Source: UBA9642 sp964545585 (GTDB lineage Archaea; Nanobdellota; Nanobdellia; Woesearchaeales; UBA9642). From it: 20,718 bases of DNA. The position numbers were made by a program, and so were the translations under genes. This document shows positions 12,902-20,370 of this stretch, piece after piece. The notes below the pieces were generated by a model. The model searched no databases and was not told where the DNA came from. It saw only the letters and a program-made list of their open reading frames with translations. Position 1 is the first letter of the stretch. The number at the start of each line of letters is the position of its first letter. Where the stretch lies: assembly GCA_964545585.1 (NCBI GenBank), contig CAZJFT010000018.1, forward strand, positions 1-20,718. The letters are read 5' to 3'.

Positions 12902-14043
12902 TTCTTTCTCCCACCGAACATCTTGTAAAGAACATGGTCAACTTGTGCCTTGTCTTTATCTGACATTTTTATTATGCGTCCACGTGGGTCATTCTCGTAT
13001 TTCTTCTCAAGTTTAGATTCTGTCTTTTCTGTGACTGTTTTCGGCGTTTCATGGTTTATCTCATGCATTATGTCATTTATCTCCTTGACACGTGTTGTCG
13101 GTTGCACAGGATTTGTTTTTTCCTTGAACCTTAGGACATCCTGACAGTATTCTACTATGTTCTCTGCTGTCAAGCCGAACTTATTGAATAACTCGTATGG
13201 TTTTCCGGATTCTCCGAACTTATCATTTATACCAAGTATTTTCACAGGAATCCTTGACAGGGATAATGCTTCTGCGACAGCACTCCCTAAACCGCCATAT
13301 ATTGAGTGTTCTTCAACTGTAACGACTGCATGGCATTTGTTCGCATAATGCAGCAACGTTTCCTTGTCGAGAGGTTTTATCGTGTGCATGTTCATTACAC
13401 AAGCAGAAACTTTTCTCTCATTCATCATATTGGCGGCCCGCAATGCTTCACCGACCATCAATCCGCATGTGACTATCAGAACATCATTCCCTTCTCTGAT
13501 TATGTTTGCTTTCCCTATCTCGAATTCTGAATACTCGTTCGTTATCACTGGACTGGGCTCTCTTGACAGTCTTAAATAGCACGGTCCATTCTTATTAACT
13601 GTCGCATTCAATGCCTTCTGTGCTTCTAGGGCATCACATGGAACTATAACGGTAAAATTCGGCATTGTCCTGAATACAGAGATATCCTCTTCACACATCT
13701 GACTAACGCCATCTTGACCTAAACTTATTCCTGAATGATGTCCGACAACTTTAACATTTGAATTGTTTATTGCAATCAATCTTATCTGCTCATGTCCTCT
13801 CAGGCAGAATGCGGAGAATGTGTTTGTCAACGGGATTTTTCCCTCTAATGCAAGGCCGTTCGCCATCCCAAACATGTCCTGCTCGCTTATTCCCGATTGT
13901 ATGAACCTTTCAGGATGCTTTTCTGCAAATGCCTTGACTCTTGAAGATTCTGCAAGATCTGCAGTCAAGACCACAATCCTATCATCATCTAATTCTGCTA
14001 GTTTTCTTCCATATCCATCACGAGTCGATATTTTTTCTATCAT
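12898..14043 (-). CDS. tktB: Transketolase, C-terminal subunit
   Basis: This is the half of a split transketolase that holds the pyrimidine-binding and C-terminal domains. Catalytic Glu54 lies in IQSGISEQDMFGMANGLAL and contacts the thiamine diphosphate of the partner chain. GHHSGISLGQDGVSQ and PCYLRLSREPSP are also characteristic. The core ends near residue 306; a charged, Pro/Thr/Lys-rich tail of about 75 residues follows, making the protein 381 residues rather than the roughly 310 usual for this subunit. The tail has a short conserved-looking end (DPRGRIIKMSDKD onward). Its ATG overlaps the N-terminal subunit stop by four bases, so the two are coupled. Confidence 0.94.
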   Translation of the reverse strand: MIEKISTRDGYGRKLAELDDDRIVVLTADLAESSRVKAFAEKHPERFIQSGISEQDMFGMANGLALEGKIPLTNTFSAFCLRGHEQIRLIAINNSNVKVVGHHSGISLGQDGVSQMCEEDISVFRTMPNFTVIVPCDALEAQKALNATVNKNGPCYLRLSREPSPVITNEYSEFEIGKANIIREGNDVLIVTCGLMVGEALRAANMMNERKVSACVMNMHTIKPLDKETLLHYANKCHAVVTVEEHSIYGGLGSAVAEALSLSRIPVKILGINDKFGESGKPYELFNKFGLTAENIVEYCQDVLRFKEKTNPVQPTTRVKEINDIMHEINHETPKTVTEKTESKLEKKYENDPRGRIIKMSDKDKAQVDHVLYKMFGGRKN

Positions 14044-14867
14044 CTTAATTCTGACATCGCTTTTTCATATTCTTCCTTGTTAGGCGCTTTGCCATGCCAT
14101 TCTGACGTGTTTTCCATGAATGATATGCCTTTGCCTTTTATTGTGTGTGCAAGCAATATTGTGCATTTTCCTTCATCAGATGATTTTCTCGCGTATGTCA
14201 ATGCTTCAATGATTGCATTGATGTCATGTCCATCGAATTCAATCACTTCGTGCCCGAAATCATTTAGTTTCGCGTTCAATGGCTCCAAGTCTTTTATATC
14301 CTTGTTGAATCCATCAAGCTGTATGCCGTTATTGTCGATAATAATTATAAGATTTGACATATTGTATTTCTTTATTGTCGCAAGGCTTTCCCATACTTGT
14401 CCTTCATCAAGCTCTCCATCTCCTAGCATGCAATATACTTTTGGTTTTTTGCCGTCTATCTTCATTGCCATTGCCATCCCTGCAGCAATGCTTAATCCTT
14501 GTCCGAGGCTTCCTGACGTCGTTTCCATCAATGGGAATTTTGACTTATCAGGGTGGCCTTGAAGTCTTGAGTTTATCTTCCTGAAATCCTGCAATTCACT
14601 CACATCGAAATATCCGCATCTCGCAAGTACAGAATAATATACTGGCGTGCAATGTCCTTTGCTCAACACAAATCTATCCCTTTCAGTATCTGTCGGATTC
14701 TCTGGAGAATGGTTCAATTGATTGAAGAAAAGCACAGTCATCAATTCAGTCGCTGATAATGATCCCCCAGGATGTCCAGAGCCTGCAGTGTATATCATTG
14801 AAAGGATGTCTTTCCTCACATCTTTTGTTATAGATTTCAACTGTTCAGCATCAGAAACCTTCTGCAT
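14040..14867 (-). CDS. tktA: Transketolase, N-terminal subunit
   Basis: This is the thiamine diphosphate-binding half of the split transketolase. With the next gene it transfers two-carbon units between xylulose-5-phosphate and aldoses, making ribose-5-phosphate from fructose-6-phosphate and glyceraldehyde-3-phosphate. The 275 residues show GSGHPGGSLSATELM, LSKGHCTPVYY, GSLGQGLSIAAG and the diphosphate/Mg motif GDGELDEGQVWE with the downstream IDNNG asparagine. Length is normal for this subunit. The TATA box at 14889-14900 gives a leaderless start. Confidence 0.95.
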   Translation of the reverse strand: MQKVSDAEQLKSITKDVRKDILSMIYTAGSGHPGGSLSATELMTVLFFNQLNHSPENPTDTERDRFVLSKGHCTPVYYSVLARCGYFDVSELQDFRKINSRLQGHPDKSKFPLMETTSGSLGQGLSIAAGMAMAMKIDGKKPKVYCMLGDGELDEGQVWESLATIKKYNMSNLIIIIDNNGIQLDGFNKDIKDLEPLNAKLNDFGHEVIEFDGHDINAIIEALTYARKSSDEGKCTILLAHTIKGKGISFMENTSEWHGKAPNKEEYEKAMSELR

Positions 14868-14888
14868 GATAAAATAAGAAAAGAAATG

Positions 14889-14900
14889 GTTTAAATATTT
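14889..14900 (-). promoter_or_regulatory. TATA box of the transketolase operon
   Basis: AATATTTAAACC on the minus strand is centred 26 bp before ATG 14867. Confidence 0.6.
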
Positions 14901-14923
14901 AGTGGTGTATTACTTGATATTCA

Positions 14924-15649
14924 TCAATCAAGCTTGTATATGAATAAGTGGTCTAGATCTCCGAGGATAAGTTTTCCATTATTTGTTTCTTTATCTATCT
15001 GAACAAGAAACATATGTGTTATTGCTTCATCTATCTTTCCGTTGTCTAGCATGTGGCCTGTTGCCTGAAGTGCGTATTCATCAGGGTTGTTGTATATGTC
15101 TTCAATTTTTCTGAACCCGTTCTCGAATTCTTCCTTGAGTTGTTTTCTGTTGTTTAGGAGCATTATTGCTTCTCTGCTGTATGTCCTGACTTTATATCTG
15201 TCATTTTGAAGATTATTTGTTATTGCAATCCTTGGCTGGTCATATTCTTTCGATTGTTCCTGGCTCAATGATATTTTATCATTACTTTCTATATGGTAGA
15301 ATTCGTGTGGTTGTACCTCGAAGCCCAGTTCTTTCCATGTATTCATCGATTCGATTATGGTTTTTGGATAACTTGATATCATATCGTATGTCTTGAATTT
15401 GATTATTGGAATTTTCGCTATATATATGTCATTTAGTTTTATTATTGCTTGTGTGTTGCCTTTGTTTATTGTTTCAGGCATCTCTTTCGGGATAAACATT
15501 ATCTCTCTATCGTTCTTGTAATCATGGAATTTTATCTTATGGTTCAGGTCCCTGTATTCTTCATAGCAGAATAATTTCATGAATGGCTGTCTGTCTAGTT
15601 CCCTATTCAGTATTCTTTCCATTGATTTTTTTGCGTCATCTAACATCAT
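14924..15649 (-). CDS. Unrecognised protein, possible degenerate kinase-like fold
   Basis: I cannot assign this 241-residue protein. It has no signal peptide or membrane segment. A strand with lysines (AIIKLNDIYIAKI, about 68-80), a long charged middle part and a C-terminal ILGDLDHLFIY loosely recall the VAIK and DFG elements of protein-kinase-like folds, but the catalytic HRD-like loop is not recognisable. Either of two adjacent ATGs (15649 or 15646) could be the start; the TATA box at 15668-15677 slightly favours the second. It stands alone between the transketolase and the small-protein genes. Confidence 0.7.
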   Translation of the reverse strand: MMLDDAKKSMERILNRELDRQPFMKLFCYEEYRDLNHKIKFHDYKNDREIMFIPKEMPETINKGNTQAIIKLNDIYIAKIPIIKFKTYDMISSYPKTIIESMNTWKELGFEVQPHEFYHIESNDKISLSQEQSKEYDQPRIAITNNLQNDRYKVRTYSREAIMLLNNRKQLKEEFENGFRKIEDIYNNPDEYALQATGHMLDNGKIDEAITHMFLVQIDKETNNGKLILGDLDHLFIYKLD

Positions 15650-15667
15650 ATCCGGAGAAAAAGTCTA

Positions 15668-15677
15668 TTTATAAAGT
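15668..15677 (-). promoter_or_regulatory. TATA box of the 14924-15649 gene
   Basis: CTTTATAAAT on the minus strand is centred about 26 bp before the tandem ATGs at 15649/15646. Confidence 0.6.
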
Positions 15678-15730
15678 TTTCGGTTATTTACCACTAAAAA
15701 GTGACAATAAAATATATTGGAAGAATAATA

Positions 15731-15883
15731 TTATTCTTCTTCAGCGAACTTCTTTATGTCGTCGAAATTCTCGACTATCAATTTCGCTTTTGCCTTCCCG
15801 AATTGGAAAGGATAATTGTCATCATCGCTCCTCTTCAAAATAATCATCTTGTTTCCCTTGAATTCACCATATTCAACAACCAT
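15731..15883 (-). CDS. Small 50-residue protein
   Basis: The product begins MVVEYGEFKGNKMIILKRS and continues with DDDNYPFQFGKAKAKLI, ending in an acidic DDIKKFAEEE. It reads like a single small folded domain: beta strands, then one helix. The codons look constrained, and a good GGTGAT Shine-Dalgarno sequence lies four to five bases before the ATG, so I consider it real despite its size. I recall similar short proteins with a YPFQFGKxKAKLI-like core in DPANN archaea, with no function assigned. It lies 50 bases downstream of PEP synthase on the same strand and may be read through from it; a CTTTTTTAATGAC element at 15915-15927 could also promote it. Confidence 0.75.
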   Translation of the reverse strand: MVVEYGEFKGNKMIILKRSDDDNYPFQFGKAKAKLIVENFDDIKKFAEEE

Positions 15884-15933
15884 AAGTATCACCTAATAAA
15901 TAAAGAAAAAGAAGTCATTAAAAAAGTTAATGG

Positions 15934-18351
15934 TTACTGAATCCCTAATTTATCTTCCTGTGACTTTATTGCAAGTGTTGTTTTAATTACTGTATCAGGA
16001 TTCAATGATATCGAATCTATCCCACATTCGACTAGGAATTGTGCAAATTCAGGATAATCACTTGGCGCTTGGCCACAGATTCCTATCTTCCTATGATATT
16101 GTTTTGCGTCAGCGATGACTTTCTTGAGCAATCTCTTGACTGCTTCATTCCTTTCATCATAGATGTGTGCAACAATCTCTGAGTCCCTATCGAGACCAAG
16201 TGTCAATTGCGTCAGATCATTGCTTCCGATTGAGAATCCGTCGAATATCTCGCTGAATTGATCCGATAATATCACATTTGATGGTATTTCGCACATCACA
16301 TACACTTGTAATCCATTCTCTCCCTTCCTTAAACCATGCTTCTCCATCTCTGCAATGACTTTCTTCCCTTCTTCGACTGTTCTGCAGAATGGCACCATCA
16401 CTTTCAAGTTCGTCAATCCATACTCGTCCCTGACTTTAAGTATTGCCTGACACTCTAATGCGAATCCTGACTTGTATCCTTCTGAATAGTATCTTGATGC
16501 GCCTCTCCATCCAATCATTGGATTGTCCTCTTTAGGCTCATATGCCTTTCCGCCGATAAGATTTGCATACTCATTAGTCTTGAAGTCAGAGAATCTAAGG
16601 ATAACATCCTTCGGATAGAATGCTGCAGCAATCATTCCGACACCCTGTGCTAATTTGTCTACGAAGAATTGCACCTTGTTGTCATATCCTAATGATATTG
16701 CATCAATCTGCTGCTTCACTTCTGGCGTTTGCGTGTGATAGTTCAATAATGCAAGAGGATGTGCTCTTATGTATGACATTATTATGAATTCCTCTCTTGC
16801 AAGTCCGACACCATCATTCGGTATGAATGATAGGTCAAACACCTCTTCTGGATTGCCGCAATTCATCATTATCTTAGTCTTTGTCCTAGGCATGTTCTGA
16901 AGGTCTGTCTTCTGTATCTCAAAAGGCAACACTCCGTCATATACATTGCCTGCATCCCCTTCTGCGCAGCTCACTGTTATCTGCTGTCCGCTCTTTATCC
17001 TTTCTGTGCCATCAATTGTTCCGACGACACATGGTATACCCAGCTCTCTGGAGATTATAGCTGCGTGGCATGTCCTTCCGCCCCTGTTCGTCACTATTGC
17101 TGATGCAATCTTCATTATCGGTTCCCAATCAGGGTCAGTCATTTCTGTAACAAGAACTTGTCCTTTCTTGAACTTGCCTATGTCATGGACGTTCTTTATT
17201 ACGTTAGCCTCTCCGCTTCCTATCCTTTCACCCACAGACTTTCCTTTCACTATAAGATTGCCTTTCTGCTTCAATACATAAGTCTCCAGCACATTCTTGT
17301 TCTTCTGGCTGACAACAGTCTCTGGCCTTGCCTGTACTATGAATAATTCCCCCGTCTGGCCATCTTTTGCCCATTCCATATCCATCGGCTTGAAATGCCC
17401 TGCTTTCCATGAATAATGATCTTCGATTGTGCATGCCCATCTTGCTAAAGTCAGGACTTCATCATCTGTCAATACGAACTTATTCCTGTCAGCATCTGGC
17501 ACTGGAACATTCTTTGTAGGCTTGTTGCCTTCATTGCTGTATATCATCTTCAATTCTTTTGTCCCTATCTTCTTGGATATTATCGGCTTGTATCCCTGTT
17601 TCAATGTTGGCTTGAAAACATAATACTCATCAGGGTTCACTGCACCCTGCACTATATTCTCTCCTAAACCCCATGACCCTGTGACGAATACCACGTCCTT
17701 GAATCCTGACTCTGTATCTATTGAGAACATTACGCCAGAGCACGCCTTATCTGAACGCACCATTTTCTGCACGCCGACAGATAATGCTATGCTGAAATGA
17801 TCGAATCCTTTATCGACTCTATAAGATATCGCCCTGTTAGTGAATAATGATGCGATGCATTTCTTCACTGCTTCTAGAATTTGGAAGTCTCCTCTTACAT
17901 TCAAATATGTCTCTTGCTGTCCTGCAAAGCTCGCATCAGGAAGGTCTTCTGCGGTAGCACTGCTCCTTACAGCCACGTCAGTATCGCTCCTGTCCTTACT
18001 GTATGCGCCACATAAATCCCTATATGCAGACAATATTGCTGTCTTCAATTCTTGCGGGAACTCTGCACGGAGAATTGTATCCCTGACTTTCTGTCCTCTT
18101 TCTGCAAGATTCTGCATATCATGAGTGTTCAAGTCAGAAAGTATTTGTTTGATGTGATCCTTGATGCCTGCCTTATCCAAGAAATACCTGTAAGCGTATG
18201 CAGTCAATGCGAAACCATTAGGGACTTTGATGCCTTTTGATGTGAGGTTTACATACATCTCTCCAAGTGATGCATTCTTTCCACCTACATATTGAACGTC
18301 ATCATTGTTCAATTGATCAAACCATAAAATAAACATTGTTGACTTATCCAT
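15934..18351 (-). CDS. ppsA: Phosphoenolpyruvate synthase
   Basis: This enzyme converts pyruvate, ATP and water to phosphoenolpyruvate, AMP and phosphate, the entry step of gluconeogenesis. The 805 residues are the usual length. The N-terminal ATP-grasp domain shows VGGKNASLGEM, AVRSSATAEDLPDASFAGQQ and GSWGLGENIVQG. The swivelling phosphohistidine domain shows GGRTCHAAIISRELGIP with the catalytic His at about 429. The C-terminal PEP-binding barrel shows NDGVGLAREEF, MCEIPSN, GSNDLTQLTLGLDRD and ICGQAPSD with the catalytic Cys at about 759. I use ATG 18351, because GGGAGGGATTG just upstream is a strong Shine-Dalgarno sequence; the ATG at 18366 would lie before it. A weak TATA-like stretch lies around 18379-18391. 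Confidence 0.97.
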   Translation of the reverse strand: MDKSTMFILWFDQLNNDDVQYVGGKNASLGEMYVNLTSKGIKVPNGFALTAYAYRYFLDKAGIKDHIKQILSDLNTHDMQNLAERGQKVRDTILRAEFPQELKTAILSAYRDLCGAYSKDRSDTDVAVRSSATAEDLPDASFAGQQETYLNVRGDFQILEAVKKCIASLFTNRAISYRVDKGFDHFSIALSVGVQKMVRSDKACSGVMFSIDTESGFKDVVFVTGSWGLGENIVQGAVNPDEYYVFKPTLKQGYKPIISKKIGTKELKMIYSNEGNKPTKNVPVPDADRNKFVLTDDEVLTLARWACTIEDHYSWKAGHFKPMDMEWAKDGQTGELFIVQARPETVVSQKNKNVLETYVLKQKGNLIVKGKSVGERIGSGEANVIKNVHDIGKFKKGQVLVTEMTDPDWEPIMKIASAIVTNRGGRTCHAAIISRELGIPCVVGTIDGTERIKSGQQITVSCAEGDAGNVYDGVLPFEIQKTDLQNMPRTKTKIMMNCGNPEEVFDLSFIPNDGVGLAREEFIIMSYIRAHPLALLNYHTQTPEVKQQIDAISLGYDNKVQFFVDKLAQGVGMIAAAFYPKDVILRFSDFKTNEYANLIGGKAYEPKEDNPMIGWRGASRYYSEGYKSGFALECQAILKVRDEYGLTNLKVMVPFCRTVEEGKKVIAEMEKHGLRKGENGLQVYVMCEIPSNVILSDQFSEIFDGFSIGSNDLTQLTLGLDRDSEIVAHIYDERNEAVKRLLKKVIADAKQYHRKIGICGQAPSDYPEFAQFLVECGIDSISLNPDTVIKTTLAIKSQEDKLGIQ

Positions 18352-18353
18352 CA

Positions 18354-18362
18354 CAATCCCTC
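18354..18362 (-). promoter_or_regulatory. Shine-Dalgarno sequence deciding the ppsA start
   Basis: GGAGGGAT on the minus strand lies a few bases before ATG 18351. It favours this start over the in-frame ATG at 18366. Confidence 0.65.
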
Positions 18363-18489
18363 CCATGTATAAATTGCCCTATATTTGAATATGAATTTGG
18401 CTCAAGAAAAAGAACTTTGCTCACCCCTTTTTCCCAAGCCATAAATCATGCTGCTATTTGAGTATTTATAGATAGAAAATCCGTTCGAG

Positions 18490-18546
18490 AATATATAAAT
18501 GTTTGGTACTATTTGATAGTGGAGGATTGTTATGAGTTATTCCTAA
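18490..18546 (+). other. Orphan promoter, Shine-Dalgarno and 4-codon frame
   Basis: AATATATAAAT (18490-18500) is followed by GGAGG (18521-18525) and ATG 18532, which opens ATG-AGT-TAT-TCC and then TAA. All expected start signals are present at sensible spacing but no gene follows: the convergent mscS gene ends at 18553. It may be a gene remnant or the 5' end of an antisense RNA. The rest of the 18367-18552 spacer holds only the ppsA promoter region. Confidence 0.4.
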
Positions 18547-18552
18547 AACTTT

Positions 18553-19632
18553 TCAATTCTTGACATGCACTGTCTGTGTCGGGAATGCAAACTCTATGCC
18601 TGCAGCCTCAAATCTCTCTTTTATTGCAAGGTTTATTTCAGTTCTTGTCTTGGATATGCCTGCTGTTGGAGGGATGGAATAGCCTGCACTCAGTATCAAT
18701 GATGAATCTGCAAAATCGCTGAATCCTACATAATAGTTTGCGACAGGATCGTTTTTGATTACTGCAGGATGCTCTTCGAATACATCTTTGATTATCTGTA
18801 TGGCCTGTTTCACTTTATCAGATGAAGTGTTATATACTATACCTATCCTGAATGTATATCTTATTGCGTGATCCTTGTTCTCTCGACTCTTGTTTTCAAG
18901 CGCAGTCGCTGCAATCACGGAATTAGGTATGTGGATGAATGTATCCACGGGGCTCTTTATTGTTGTTGATCTCATGCCTATTTGTGTTACGTAGCCTTCA
19001 AATTTGTCATCGACCCGTATCCTGTCTCCAATGTGGAATGGCTTGTCAGCGATTATTGATATGCCCCCGAATAGGTTAGTAAGGAGAGGCTGTGCAGCAA
19101 GCGCAAACGCTAAACCACCAATTCCAAGTCCTGCAACTAGCGATGTGACATCATAGCCAAAATCCTTTATCAGGAATATTGCCCCTATCAATATAATTAT
19201 AACTTTGACTGTTGTCTTTGCGAAGGGTAGTAGTTGATCATCAAGTTGGCTTTCTGATTCTGCAATCATAGGCTTGAAATAATGTTCGATTATCGCATCC
19301 AAGAATCGTATGACTATCCATATAACAAGCAGTACTATCAGTATCTCTAGGATATTATAATACCATCTATGGCCTGATTCGTTGAAATTTATCTGGAATC
19401 CCGCTATATAGAATCCTGTGATGAACAATGCGAAAATTGCCGGCTTTTCGATTATGCTTACAAGTATATCATCAACACTGGTCTTTGTCTTCTTTGTTAT
19501 CCTCTTTATTACACCTATACCGATCATGGCAAATAATTTTCCTATGCCGATGAATAATAATATTATTGCAACGACTATTATGTATGATTTGAAACTATTC
19601 CCCCACAACATCATATCTAAAAAATTTGCCAT
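18553..19632 (-). CDS. MscS-family mechanosensitive ion channel
   Basis: This is a membrane channel that opens under turgor to release ions or small solutes. The 359-residue product has several N-terminal membrane helices, at about residues 10-35, 60-80, 88-108 and 130-155. The diagnostic MscS pore region follows (LVAGLGIGGLAFALAAQPLL, then NLFGGISII), then the beta domain (FHIGDRIRVDD, IGMRSTTI, HIPNSVI) and a cytosolic C-terminal domain ending FAFPTQTVHV. I use ATG 19632 (MANFLDMML) because the TATA box at 19651-19662 overlaps the alternative ATG at 19653 and is 26 bp from 19632. Confidence 0.95.
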   Translation of the reverse strand: MANFLDMMLWGNSFKSYIIVVAIILLFIGIGKLFAMIGIGVIKRITKKTKTSVDDILVSIIEKPAIFALFITGFYIAGFQINFNESGHRWYYNILEILIVLLVIWIVIRFLDAIIEHYFKPMIAESESQLDDQLLPFAKTTVKVIIILIGAIFLIKDFGYDVTSLVAGLGIGGLAFALAAQPLLTNLFGGISIIADKPFHIGDRIRVDDKFEGYVTQIGMRSTTIKSPVDTFIHIPNSVIAATALENKSRENKDHAIRYTFRIGIVYNTSSDKVKQAIQIIKDVFEEHPAVIKNDPVANYYVGFSDFADSSLILSAGYSIPPTAGISKTRTEINLAIKERFEAAGIEFAFPTQTVHVKN

Positions 19633-19650
19633 ACTGATAGCAATAATCCC

Positions 19651-19662
19651 CATATTATAAAC
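19651..19662 (-). promoter_or_regulatory. TATA box of mscS
   Basis: GTTTATAATATG on the minus strand is centred about 26 bp before ATG 19632 and overlaps the alternative upstream ATG. Confidence 0.6.
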
Positions 19663-19707
19663 TTTTTGTCAGTATTCAATTGTAGAAAATATTGGCGAGC
19701 GATGAAC

Positions 19708-20220
19708 TTATGTCTCATCAGGCTCTTCATTCTGTTCTGATTCCTCTTCAACACTTATTTTTGGAGGTATTCTCTCTTTCTGTTTCAAGTAATCCTTCAA
19801 TTCTTTTCTAGTAACGAAATTTTTAGGATCCCATAAGTCAAGATATTTCTCTATCAGTTTTACATCGGTCTTTTTTGCCGCTTGATTTATCTCATCACTG
19901 AATATCCCTATCTTTTCATAATAGTCATTGACCTGTTTTTTTAGCTTGAGAGTATCATCATTTATTATCTTTAGCTCTTTGACGAACCCTCTCTCAGATT
20001 CTAGTATATTCTGATCCGTCAATTGGAGTTTTTTCCTTATGTTGCTATATCTTTCTTCCAGAACCCTCAATCTCCTGTCTAGATCGGTTATTATTGAGGC
20101 AATCTGCTCTATCTCTGCATTCCCTCCCTTAGTTTGTGGTGCGGGGGTTGATTGCATTCCTGCGCCTGGTTGATTGAATAGTTGGCTTTCGACACTGTTG
20201 TTGGGATTAAAATCTGCCAT
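19708..20220 (-). CDS. Coiled-coil protein, unrecognised
   Basis: The 170-residue protein has a disordered, Pro/Gln/Asn-rich N-terminus (about 1-35) and a long heptad-rich coiled coil (about 36-120; IEQIASIITDLDRRLRVLEE onward). A short conserved-looking part, LDLWDPKNFVTRKELKDYLK, precedes an acidic tail (EESEQNEEPDET). No membrane segment is visible. It is divergent from a putative secretion/pilus ATPase gene across 150 bp, so it could be an accessory part of that machine, comparable in architecture to archaellum or pilus accessory proteins. That link is inference from position only. The TATA box at 20240-20252 gives a leaderless start at 20220. Confidence 0.75.
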   Translation of the reverse strand: MADFNPNNSVESQLFNQPGAGMQSTPAPQTKGGNAEIEQIASIITDLDRRLRVLEERYSNIRKKLQLTDQNILESERGFVKELKIINDDTLKLKKQVNDYYEKIGIFSDEINQAAKKTDVKLIEKYLDLWDPKNFVTRKELKDYLKQKERIPPKISVEEESEQNEEPDET

Positions 20221-20239
20221 ATCAATACTTTGAAAGTCT

Positions 20240-20252
20240 TAATATAAATAGT
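20240..20252 (-). promoter_or_regulatory. TATA box of the coiled-coil gene
   Basis: CTATTTATATTAA on the minus strand is centred 26 bp before ATG 20220. Confidence 0.6.
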
Positions 20253-20314
20253 TAATTGTTATTGAAAATTTCTACAGACATTTTTTTTGGGTTTAATGCC
20301 CTGTATTCAAAAAA

Positions 20315-20325
20315 TTTATATATAA
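20315..20325 (+). promoter_or_regulatory. TATA box of the right-edge gene
   Basis: TTTATATATAA predicts a transcription start near 20346, giving a leader of 20-40 bases before the candidate start codons. A GAGGTGA element at 20345-20351 sits at that start, too far from ATG 20371 to be an ideal ribosome binding site. Confidence 0.55.
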
Positions 20326-20370
20326 ATCGTCCAATATTCGCTTAGAGGTGAATTTTGCACTATTCTTGTG

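Noticed and set aside
14077..14562. A 161-codon plus-strand frame inside the transketolase N-subunit gene
   Set aside because: It is antisense to a certain gene and its translation has no recognisable domain.
17228..17440. A 70-codon frame within ppsA in another reading frame
   Set aside because: It lies wholly within a complete PEP synthase gene and has no start signal or homologue that I know.
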